In this document: one piece after another, positions 1 through 5,619 of the stretch
Position numbering within the stretch: position 1 is the first letter of the stretch
How the letters are laid out: every line of letters begins with the position of its first letter
Source: Frankiales bacterium
Lineage (GTDB): Bacteria > Actinomycetota > Actinomycetes > Mycobacteriales > SCTD01
Direction of reading: 5' to 3'
Assembly (NCBI GenBank): GCA_025464915.1
Contig: JAODNF010000193.1
Span: 1 to 5,619, forward strand
DNA: 5,619 nucleotides
The notes under the pieces: generated by a model
Databases searched by the model: none
What the model was told of the DNA's origin: nothing
Seen by the model: the letters and a program-made list of their open reading frames with translations, nothing else
Made by a program: the position numbers and the translations under genes

Positions 1-1
1 C

Positions 2-1012
2 CCCTTCACCCAGGGGGACAGCCCGTACGCCCTGCAGATCGCCGCGTCCATCGGCGTCTTCGCGGCTGCGGCCGTCGGGCTGAACGTCGTGGTCGGCCTC
101 GCTGGGCTGCTGGACCTCGGATACATCGCGTTCTTCGGCGTCGGCGCGTACTTCGCCGCGATCTTCGCGGGCGGTACGTCGACCAGCCCGATCCACCAGC
201 ACCTCCCGTTCGTGCTGGTGGTCGTCCTCGGGGCGGCGGTCGCCGCACTGTTCGGGATCATCCTCGGAGCCCCGACGCTCCGCCTGCGCGGCGACTACCT
301 CGCCATCGTGACGCTCGGCTTCGGGGAGATCTTCACCATCTCCGCGAAGAACTTCGACGGAAACAACGGGCCGTCGCTCACCAACGGCCCGAACGGCATC
401 AGCAGCGTCCCGGACCTGACCGCCGGAAGCTTCAAGTTCGGAGACCCGCACACCGTGCTGGGGGTCCACCTGCCGTTCCAGGCGAACTACGTCTTCCTCG
501 AGATCATCCTGGTGGGGCTCGTCATGGTGGCGTTCCTGCGCCTCGCCGAGTCACGGATCGGGCGCGCGTGGGTGGCGATCCGCGAGGACGAGCTCGCCGC
601 CGCGGCGACGGGGATCAACACGACGCGCTTCAAGCTGCTGGCCTTCGCCCTCGGCGCCACCCTGGCCGGCGCGGCCGGCACGGTCGACGCGCACGTCGTC
701 AAGGTCGCGGCCCCCGACTCCTTCACGTTCCAGGAGTCGACGCTGCTGCTCGCGGCCGTCATCCTCGGCGGCATGGGCACGGTGCCGGGCGCGCTGCTCG
801 GCGCAAGCATCGTCTACCTGCTCCCGGAGAAGCTCCGCTTCCTGCACGACCTACGGCTGCTGATGTTCGGCCTCACGCTGATCCTCATCATGCGGCTGCG
901 CCCGGAGGGCCTGATCGCCAGCAAGCGCCGCCAGCGAGAGTTCCACGAGGACGATCCGACGGCGCTGGCCAGGTCCGGTGCCCTCGACCCACCCCCGGGG
1001 GCCTCCGCATGA
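2..1012 (+). CDS. livM: Branched-chain amino acid ABC transporter permease LivM (5'-truncated)
   Basis: This is the inner-membrane permease of a LIV/HAAT-type importer for branched-chain amino acids or related amides. It would pair with LivH and be driven by LivG and LivF. The frame is already open at base 2, and the GTG at 89 lies inside a transmembrane helix, so the true start is upstream of the window. 336 residues are visible. About eight hydrophobic segments are seen, counting from the first visible codon: roughly 10-32, 33-58, 68-93, 99-111, 163-181, 211-228, 248-274 and 287-299. LivM-typical motifs are VGLAGLLDLGYIAFFGVGAY (31-50), TNGPNGIS (127-134), the ATPase-coupling loop IGRAWVAIREDELAAAATGI (186-205), the glycine-rich AVILGGMGTVPGALLGA (252-268) and RPEGL (300-304). 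A polar tail rich in R, E and D follows and is presumably cytoplasmic. The family assignment is firm. Leucine, isoleucine or valine as substrate is a family-based inference, since related systems move urea or short amides. Confidence 0.95.
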   Translation, partial: PFTQGDSPYALQIAASIGVFAAAAVGLNVVVGLAGLLDLGYIAFFGVGAYFAAIFAGGTSTSPIHQHLPFVLVVVLGAAVAALFGIILGAPTLRLRGDYLAIVTLGFGEIFTISAKNFDGNNGPSLTNGPNGISSVPDLTAGSFKFGDPHTVLGVHLPFQANYVFLEIILVGLVMVAFLRLAESRIGRAWVAIREDELAAAATGINTTRFKLLAFALGATLAGAAGTVDAHVVKVAAPDSFTFQESTLLLAAVILGGMGTVPGALLGASIVYLLPEKLRFLHDLRLLMFGLTLILIMRLRPEGLIASKRRQREFHEDDPTALARSGALDPPPGASA

Positions 1013-1068
1013 ACGCACCCCACGAAGCCGCTCGCTTCGCTCACGCCTCCGCGGGGACCCCGAGATGA
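1009..1068 (+). CDS. Possible 19-codon bridging mini-ORF between livM and livG
   Basis: The ATG at 1009 overlaps the livM stop (ATGA, 1009-1012). The frame reads 19 codons (MNAPHEAARFAHASAGTPR) and its TGA (1066-1068) overlaps the livG ATG (ATGA, 1065-1068). A G-run at 997-1001 lies seven bases upstream and could serve as a weak ribosome binding site. The peptide matches nothing I recognise and has no membrane segment. If translated, its likely role is to keep ribosomes moving from livM to livG (translational coupling) rather than to make a functional peptide. It may equally be chance in a stop-poor, GC-rich gap. Confidence 0.3.
   Translation: MNAPHEAARFAHASAGTPR
1023..1039 (+). repeat. Short hairpin in the livM-livG gap
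   Basis: CGAAGC (1023-1028) and GCTTCG (1034-1039) form a perfect six-base inverted repeat around a five-base loop. The flanking GCTCGCTTCGCTCACG text resembles short REP-like palindromic motifs often seen scattered in GC-rich genomes; that likeness is from memory and not checked. It lies just upstream of the livG ribosome binding site and could affect message stability or livM/livG stoichiometry. Confidence 0.4.
1053..1057 (+). promoter_or_regulatory. Ribosome binding site of livG
   Basis: GGGGA ends seven bases before the ATG at 1065. This helps fix the livG start at 1065 rather than at the in-frame GTG at 978, which lies inside livM and would add 29 residues unrelated to the ABC fold. Confidence 0.6.
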
Positions 1069-1873
1069 CCGTCCTGGAAGCCTCGAACGTCACCAAGCGG
1101 TTCGGCGGCCTGGTCGCCGTCAACGACGTGTCCCTGACCGTCAACGAGGGAGAGGTCGTCGGCCTGATCGGGCCCAACGGCGCCGGCAAGACGACGTTCT
1201 TCAACTGCCTCACCGGCATGGAGACGCCGACCGCCGGCAGCGTGACCTTCCGGGGCGCACCGCTGCGCGGCCGGCCGGACCTGATCCTCAAGGCCGGGGT
1301 CGCCCGGACCTTCCAGAACATCCGGCTGTTCCCGAACATGACCGCGATCGAGAACGTCATCGTGGGGCGGCACGCCAGGACCAAGGCGGGCGTCCTCAGC
1401 GCTGTCGGCCGCGGTCCCCGCTACCGCCGCGAGGAGCGGGAGAACGACACTCGCGCCAAGGAGCTGCTGGCCTTCGTCGGGCTCGGCCACGTCCGCAACG
1501 AGCTCGCCAAGTCGTTGCCGTACGGCGACCAGCGCCGCCTCGAGATCGCCCGCGCGCTCGCCACGGACCCGGGCCTGCTGCTCCTGGACGAGCCGACGGC
1601 CGGGATGAACGCGAACGAGACGGCAGCGGCCATCGACCTCGTCCGCAAGATCCAGGGCCTGGGCATCGCGGTCGTGCTCATCGAGCACGACATGCGCTTC
1701 GTGTTCAACCTCTGCGACCGGGTCGCGGTGCTGGTCCAGGGGGAGAAGCTGCTGGAAGGCAGCCCCGAGCAGGTCCAGTCCGACGAGCGCGTGATCGCCG
1801 CCTACCTCGGCAAGCCCGCGGAGGAGCAGGCCCCATCGGCGAAGACGTCGCGGAGCAAGAAGGAGACCGGCGA

Positions 1874-1877
<4 letters not shown>
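1065..1877 (+). CDS. livG: Branched-chain amino acid ABC transporter ATP-binding protein LivG
   Basis: This cytoplasmic ATPase subunit of the Liv importer hydrolyses ATP as a heterodimer with LivF to power LivH/LivM. From ATG 1065 the protein has 270 residues, close to the usual LivG length of about 255 plus a short tail. Walker A is GPNGAGKT (36-43). The Q-loop is Q84 in ARTFQNIRLF. The ABC signature is the LivG-type variant PYGDQRRLEIARAL (152-165) instead of LSGGQ. Walker B is LLLLDEP (171-177, D175 and E176), followed by the D-loop AGMN, and the switch histidine is H208 in IEHDM. The sequence between Q-loop and signature is long, as is normal for LivG. After AYLG (246-249) there is a polar, Lys/Glu-rich tail of about 20 residues that is probably disordered. 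The TGA shares bases with the livF GTG, so the two ATPases are translationally coupled. Confidence 0.96.
1860..1865 (+). promoter_or_regulatory. Ribosome binding site of livF
   Basis: AAGGAG lies within the last codons of livG, eight bases before the GTG at 1874. It is the strongest Shine-Dalgarno sequence in the window and confirms GTG 1874 as the livF start. Confidence 0.8.
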
Positions 1878-2584
<707 letters not shown>

Positions 2585-2597
2585 ACCTCCCGTCCCC

Positions 2598-2630
2598 GAA
2601 CCGTCGGCGAACCGTCGGCGAACCGTCGGC
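2598..2630. repeat. Three perfect 11-bp tandem repeats
   Basis: The unit GAACCGTCGGC occurs three times without mismatch at 2598-2608, 2609-2619 and 2620-2630, starting 14 bases after the livF stop codon. Each unit contains the odd palindrome CCGTCGG, so three symmetric boxes lie on the same face of the helix, about one turn apart. It could be a repeated protein-binding site or a simple slippage-type minisatellite; the sequence alone cannot decide. Confidence 0.85.
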
Positions 2631-2638
2631 CAACGGGA

Positions 2639-2723
2639 GAGCGGAGCGCGGGCGAGCCGTTGGCTCCGTCCAGGTCTTCCCCGACCCTGCACGTTCTCTA
2701 CTGGGCCCGCCCGGGCTCCGCTC
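2639..2723 (+). terminator. Large imperfect inverted repeat, possible liv operon 3' stem
   Basis: GAGCGGAGCGCGGGC (2639-2653) is complementary to GCCCGGGCTCCGCTC (2709-2723) at 14 of 15 positions, the exception being G2648 opposite G2714. The 55-base interior starts with a small perfect hairpin, GAGCC-GTT-GGCTC (2654-2666), stacked directly on the arm. There is no T-run afterwards, so a classical intrinsic terminator is not shown. Actinobacterial terminators often lack one, and the position after livF makes a 3'-end or stabilising structure the simplest reading. A competing eight-base stem pairs 2629-2636 with 2657-2664. Confidence 0.4.
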
Positions 2724-2741
2724 AACGGCTGACCCTAGACC

Positions 2742-2752
2742 TCTCGTCGAGA
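2742..2752. repeat. 11-bp perfect palindrome TCTCGTCGAGA
   Basis: TCTCG and CGAGA are exact inverted arms around a single T at 2747. The size and symmetry suit a small operator half-site pair, but no regulator gene is in view and no family consensus is recognised. It may be chance. Confidence 0.3.
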
Positions 2753-2799
2753 CCCAGGCAACCCATCCGGGCGAGTGGCGTCGCGGCCGGGGATGAGTA

Positions 2800-2862
2800 G
2801 GGTGAGCCTCAGCTCAGGGGGGAGCCCAGGACCCTCCCCTGGCTGCCACCCAGTGCTCACCC
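2800..2862 (+). ncRNA. Nested two-stem RNA structure candidate
   Basis: An outer perfect eight-base inverted repeat, GGGTGAGC (2800-2807) with GCTCACCC (2855-2862), encloses an inner hairpin. The inner hairpin pairs CAGC(T)CAGGGG (2810-2820, T2814 bulged) with CCCCTGGCTG (2836-2845), giving ten Watson-Crick pairs, and G2821-T2835 and G2822-C2834 extend it. The left linker has two bases and the right linker nine. It lies about 70 bases before the acetyltransferase start and could be a 5' leader element of that gene or a second terminator. It matches no riboswitch or small RNA class I know. Confidence 0.4.
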
Positions 2863-2893
2863 CAACGGTCACCCCCTCTGGCCCCAAGGTGTT

Positions 2894-2916
2894 CGGTCCG
2901 CCGGTCCGCCGGCCCG
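2894..2916. repeat. 8-bp tandem repeat upstream of the acetyltransferase
   Basis: CGGTCCGC is present twice in tandem (2894-2901 and 2902-2909), and a third partial copy, CGGCCCG, follows at 2910-2916. It ends seven bases before the presumed ribosome binding site. Its role is unknown. Confidence 0.6.
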
Positions 2917-2922
2917 TCCCCC

Positions 2923-2927
2923 GGGAG
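2923..2927 (+). promoter_or_regulatory. Probable ribosome binding site of the acetyltransferase gene
   Basis: GGGAG ends five bases before GTG 2933, favouring that start over the in-frame GTGs at 2948, 2954 and 2963, which lack a comparable upstream site. Confidence 0.45.
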
Positions 2928-2932
2928 TCTGT

Positions 2933-3538
2933 GTGCTCGGCAGTGCAGTGCGTGTGCGAGCGGTGACCGAGGCCGACCTCCCGGTCCTGCTGGAGCTCGG
3001 CGAGGAGCTGCGCGACCAGGTCCTGCCCGTGGAGGGCAAGAGCCGCACCACCAGCGTGGCCGGCCGCGCCGCCCTGTCGCAGCGCTACTGCGAGGCCATC
3101 CACGACCCGTCGCGGCACCTGGTGCTCGCGGTGGGCGGCAAGGACGGCGAGGCCGAGATCGCGCTCGGCATGGCCCTGTTCACGATCTCCACGGCCAACG
3201 CCCTCGTCGACATCCCCGCGGTCCACATGAGCCACGCGGTGGTCGCGGACAAGCACCGCAAGCGCGGCGCCGGCAAGGCCCTCGTGGCGGCCGCGGCGGC
3301 CTACGCGGAGGAGCAGGGCATCGAGCAGCTGGTCGTGAGCGTGCACCCCGGCTCGCGGGACGCGGCGCGGTTCTTCGCCCGGCTCGGCTTCGCGCCCCAG
3401 GCGGTACGACGGACAGCACCTGTCGCCGTGGTGCGCAGGCGCCTGAGCGCCGGCGAGCGGGGCGTGGAGCGGATCGTGCGCCAGACCCGGCGCCGCCCGG
3501 CGAGCGTGCCCGTCAAGGCTGACGCACCGCCCTCCTAG
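2933..3538 (+). CDS. GNAT-family N-acetyltransferase, substrate unknown
   Basis: This predicted soluble enzyme of 201 residues (from GTG 2933) would transfer an acetyl group from acetyl-CoA to an amine. The GNAT beta-alpha start is RVRAVTEADLPVLLELGEEL (7-26). Motif A, which binds the CoA pyrophosphate, is VVADKHRKRGAGKALVAAAA (103-122) with the R/K-x-x-G-x-G type loop RKRGAG (109-114). Motif B is VSVHPGSRDAARFFARLGF (135-153), with the family-typical N/H-x-x-A-x-x-F-y-x-x-x-G-F pattern. The last 35 or so residues are rich in Arg and Pro and lie beyond the domain. The start is uncertain: GTG 2948 would give a protein beginning (M)RVRAVTEADL, a very common GNAT N-terminus. Substrate and biological role cannot be read from the sequence. 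It ends ten bases before polA and may share regulation with it, though polA seems to have its own promoter. Confidence 0.87.
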   Translation: MLGSAVRVRAVTEADLPVLLELGEELRDQVLPVEGKSRTTSVAGRAALSQRYCEAIHDPSRHLVLAVGGKDGEAEIALGMALFTISTANALVDIPAVHMSHAVVADKHRKRGAGKALVAAAAAYAEEQGIEQLVVSVHPGSRDAARFFARLGFAPQAVRRTAPVAVVRRRLSAGERGVERIVRQTRRRPASVPVKADAPPS

Positions 3539-3541
3539 ACT
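3536..3541 (+). promoter_or_regulatory. Putative -10 element for leaderless polA transcription
   Basis: TAGACT fits the actinobacterial -10 pattern TAnnnT, and its first three bases are the acetyltransferase stop codon. Standard spacing puts the transcription start at 3548-3549, on the polA GTG itself. No Shine-Dalgarno sequence lies before that GTG, as expected for a leaderless message. The -35 region around 3512-3518 matches TTGACA poorly, so this rests on the -10 and the geometry. Confidence 0.45.
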
Positions 3542-3548
3542 CCGCCAG

Positions 3549-5619
3549 GTGAGCGACTCGAGGTCCAGGCTGCTGCTGCTCGACGGGCACTCGCTCGCCT
3601 ACCGCGCGTTCTTCGCGCTCCCGGTCGAGAACTTCTCGACGACGGACGGCCAGCCGACGAACGCCGTCTACGGCTTCACGGCGATGCTCATCAACGTCCT
3701 GCGCGACGAGGCTCCGACGCACGTCGGCGTGACGTTCGACGTGAGCAAGAGCAACTTCCGGCACGAGGCCTACGCCGACTACAAGGCGACCCGTTCCGAG
3801 ACGCCGAGCGACTTCAAGGGGCAGGTCTCCCTGGTGCGCGAGGTGCTCGATGCGTTGCGCATCCAGGTCGTCACGGCGGAGGGCTTCGAGGCGGACGACG
3901 TCATCGCCACCCTCGCCACCCAGGCCGCTGCGGACGACATGGACGTCCTCATCGTCACCGGTGACCGCGACGCGTTCCAGCTCGTCAACGAGCGCATCAC
4001 GGTCCTCTACAACTCCCGCGGCGTCAGCGACATGCGACGCATGACGCCGGCCGCCGTCGAGGAGAAGTACGGCCTGACCCCGCAGCAGTACCCCGAGTTC
4101 GCGGCTCTGCGCGGCGACCCGTCGGACAACCTGCCCAACGTCCCGGGCCTCGGCGAGAAGACGGCGACCAAGCTCATCCAGCAGTACGGCGACATCGAGG
4201 GACTGGTCGCGCACGTCGACGAGGTCAAGGGCAAGGTCGGCGACAGCCTGCGCGACAACCTCTCGAGCGTCATCATGAACCGCCGCCTGACCGAGCTCGT
4301 CCGCGACGTGCCGCTCGACGCCGGGCCGCACGACCTCGGCATCCAGCAGTGGGACCGCGACGAGGTCCACAAGGTCTTCGACGCCCTGCAGTTCCGGGTC
4401 CTGCGCGAGCGCCTCTGGGACACCCTGGCGTCCGTCGAGCCGGAGGCCGACCAGGGCTTCGAGGTCGACCTCCAGGTCGTCCGGCCTGGCGGCGTCGCCG
4501 ACTTCCTCGCGACCCTGCCGGCGGGCCAGCGCGTCGGCCTGCAGGTGCGGGGCAGCTGGGGCCGTGGCACCGGCGATGCCAACGGTCTCGGGATCGCGAC
4601 CGAGGGCGACGGCCCAGCCGGCTACATCGCCCTCGACGAGATCACGCCGGAGGACGACGCGGCCCTCGCGAGCTGGCTCGCGGACCCCAAGGCGTCCAAG
4701 GCGCTGCACGACGCCAAGGGCCCGCTGCACGCCCTCGAGGCACGCGGCTGGCACGTCGACGGCATCACGTCGGACACGGCGCTGGCGGCGTACCTCGCCC
4801 TTCCCGGGCAGGGTGTCTTCGACCTCGCCGACCTCTCGCTGCGCTACCTCCGCACCGAGCTCCGCAAGGAGTCCGCGGACGGCGGCCAGCTGTCCTTCGA
4901 CGGCGGTGAGGACGAGACCGCTGCGGAGGACGCAGCCTTGCGCGCCCGCGCCGTCGCCGACCTGGCGGTCGCCCTCGACGCCGACCTCGACACCCGGGGC
5001 GGTACGAAGCTGCTGCACGACGTCGAGCTCCCGCTCGTGCGCGTGCTGAAGGACGCGGAGTCCGTCGGCATCGCCGCCGACACCGACCACCTCGAGGCGC
5101 TGGAGTCGCGGCTGCGCGACCAGGTGAAGCTGGCGGCGGAGGAGGCCTACGCGACCGTCGGCCACGAGTTCCACCTCGGGTCCCCCAAGCAGCTGCAGGC
5201 GCTGCTGTTCGACGAGCTCAAGCTGCCCAAGACCAAGAAGATCAAGACCGGCTACACGACCGACGCGGACGCGCTGCAGAACCTGCTCGGCACCCACCCG
5301 GTCATCGAGGCGCTGCTCAACCACCGCGAGGTGACGCGGCTTCTCATGGTCGTCGAGAAGCAGCTGCTCCCGACCGTCGCCGACGACGGCCGCATCCACA
5401 CCACCTTCAAGCAGATGGTCGCGGCCACGGGTCGGTTGAGCTCCGACAACCCCAACCTGCAGAACGTCCCCATCCGCACGGCTCAGGGCCGCGAGATCCG
5501 GCAGGGCTTCGTCGCCGGCGACGGGTTCGAGGCGCTCATGACGGCCGACTACAGCCAGATCGAGATGCGGATCATGGCGCACCTGTCGGACGACGAGGGC
5601 TTGAAGGAGGCCTTCCACT
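3549..5619 (+). CDS. polA: DNA polymerase I (3'-truncated by window end)
   Basis: This enzyme fills gaps and removes RNA primers in lagging-strand synthesis and excision repair. 690 residues are visible; actinobacterial PolA is about 900, so some 200 residues with the finger helix and motif C lie beyond the window. The 5'-nuclease domain (about 1-290) shows LLLLDGHSLAYRAFFAL (8-24, D12), FEADDVIATLA (113-123), VTGDRDAFQLV (136-146), RGDPSDN (188-194) and the helix-hairpin-helix VPGLGEKTATKLI (198-210). The proofreading fold (about 300-470) is present, but its metal ligands are largely gone: no D-x-E at the ExoI position (about 328-336), HDAK at 387-390 where ExoII Asp is expected, and only D461 of ExoIII kept. 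The polymerase domain shows ATGRLSSDNPNLQNVPIR (626-643) and motif A DYSQIEMRIMAHLS (667-680; D667 and E672 equal E. coli D705 and E710). GTG 3549 places D12 where family members have it; no in-frame alternative fits. Confidence 0.97.
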   Translation, partial: MSDSRSRLLLLDGHSLAYRAFFALPVENFSTTDGQPTNAVYGFTAMLINVLRDEAPTHVGVTFDVSKSNFRHEAYADYKATRSETPSDFKGQVSLVREVLDALRIQVVTAEGFEADDVIATLATQAAADDMDVLIVTGDRDAFQLVNERITVLYNSRGVSDMRRMTPAAVEEKYGLTPQQYPEFAALRGDPSDNLPNVPGLGEKTATKLIQQYGDIEGLVAHVDEVKGKVGDSLRDNLSSVIMNRRLTELVRDVPLDAGPHDLGIQQWDRDEVHKVFDALQFRVLRERLWDTLASVEPEADQGFEVDLQVVRPGGVADFLATLPAGQRVGLQVRGSWGRGTGDANGLGIATEGDGPAGYIALDEITPEDDAALASWLADPKASKALHDAKGPLHALEARGWHVDGITSDTALAAYLALPGQGVFDLADLSLRYLRTELRKESADGGQLSFDGGEDETAAEDAALRARAVADLAVALDADLDTRGGTKLLHDVELPLVRVLKDAESVGIAADTDHLEALESRLRDQVKLAAEEAYATVGHEFHLGSPKQLQALLFDELKLPKTKKIKTGYTTDADALQNLLGTHPVIEALLNHREVTRLLMVVEKQLLPTVADDGRIHTTFKQMVAATGRLSSDNPNLQNVPIRTAQGREIRQGFVAGDGFEALMTADYSQIEMRIMAHLSDDEGLKEAFH

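Larger units (their letters stand above)
2585..2932. other. Structured intergenic region between livF and the acetyltransferase gene
   Basis: This stretch of 348 bases has no open frame with recognisable protein features on either strand. It is dense in direct and inverted repeats, listed separately, and probably contains the liv operon 3' end and the acetyltransferase leader. I see no convincing -35/-10 pair. TAGGGT at 2798-2803 fits the loose TAnnnT -10 pattern but has no good -35. No tRNA-like cloverleaf or riboswitch core that I recognise is present. Confidence 0.6.

Noticed and set aside
89..91. GTG 89 as the livM start
   Set aside because: The frame is open to the window edge and residues before it (ALQIAASIGVFAAAAVGLN) form part of a conserved LivM helix, so the gene begins upstream.
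978..1064. Longer livG starting at GTG 978
   Set aside because: The extra 29 residues overlap livM, carry no ABC homology, and ATG 1065 has a proper ribosome binding site and the normal LivG N-terminus.
2841..2855. GCCACCCAGTG as a cobalamin-riboswitch-like box
   Set aside because: It only loosely resembles the GCCACTG element, and the other conserved parts of that riboswitch are absent.
2775..2966. Small + strand frame of 57-63 codons upstream of and overlapping the acetyltransferase start
   Set aside because: The Pro/Ser/Gly-rich translation has no recognisable feature, there is no good ribosome binding site, and the stretch is better explained by inverted repeats.
2735..3346. 203-codon minus-strand frame opposite the acetyltransferase
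   Set aside because: It runs antisense to clear GNAT motifs, has Arg/His/Gly/Ala-rich shadow composition and no domain.
4494..4940. polA as a decaying gene because of the lost exonuclease residues
   Set aside because: The frame is intact, the polymerase and 5'-nuclease motifs are well preserved, and this loss is normal in the actinobacterial lineage.
3513..5618. A 701-codon open frame on the minus strand opposite polA
   Set aside because: Its codons are exactly register-aligned with polA codons, so it would be stopped only by TTA, CTA or TCA codons in polA, which are very rare in such GC-rich DNA. Its translation is low-complexity R/V/L/D/G text with no domain, while the + strand gives unmistakable PolA motifs throughout.

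Overview
The window is a very GC-rich bacterial chromosome segment with strong G/C bias at codon third positions, GTG starts used freely, and no TTA, CTA or TCA codons in the long polA frame. All five recognisable genes lie on the + strand. The composition, the degenerate proofreading site in DNA polymerase I, and the neighbouring branched-chain amino acid transporter and polA all point to an Actinomycetota chromosome. A Nocardioides- or Streptomyces-like relative is a guess, and I cannot name the genus.

Positions 2-2584 hold the 3' part of a branched-chain amino acid (LIV/HAAT-type) ABC importer operon: livM (permease, cut off by the window start), livG (ATPase) and livF (ATPase). The livG stop and livF start overlap by four bases (GTGA). 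livM and livG are separated by 52 bases, and a 19-codon reading frame spans exactly that gap with an ATGA overlap at each end. The substrate-binding protein (livJ/K) and the second permease (livH) would be expected upstream, outside the window.

Positions 2585-2932 (348 bases) contain no convincing gene but are rich in repeats and inverted repeats. There are three perfect 11-bp tandem repeats, a 15-bp imperfect inverted repeat with a small hairpin inside it, an 11-bp palindrome, a nested two-stem structure at 2800-2862, and an 8-bp tandem repeat just before the next gene. This region probably holds the end of the liv transcript and the leader or promoter of the next gene. It is the least explained part of the window.

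Positions 2933-3538 encode a GNAT-family N-acetyltransferase of unknown substrate. Ten bases later polA starts at GTG 3549 and runs off the window end. Its 5'-nuclease domain, catalytically degenerate 3'-5' exonuclease domain and the first part of the polymerase domain, including motif A, are visible. A TAGACT -10-like hexamer overlaps the acetyltransferase stop codon at the right distance for a leaderless polA mRNA starting at its GTG.

Functionally this is a nutrient-uptake operon next to a DNA repair/replication gene. I found no mobile element, CRISPR array, tRNA or rRNA, and no sign of a wholly new multi-gene system. The points worth following up are the structured intergenic region, the livM-livG bridging mini-ORF, the putative leaderless polA promoter and a possible sliding-clamp motif in PolA.
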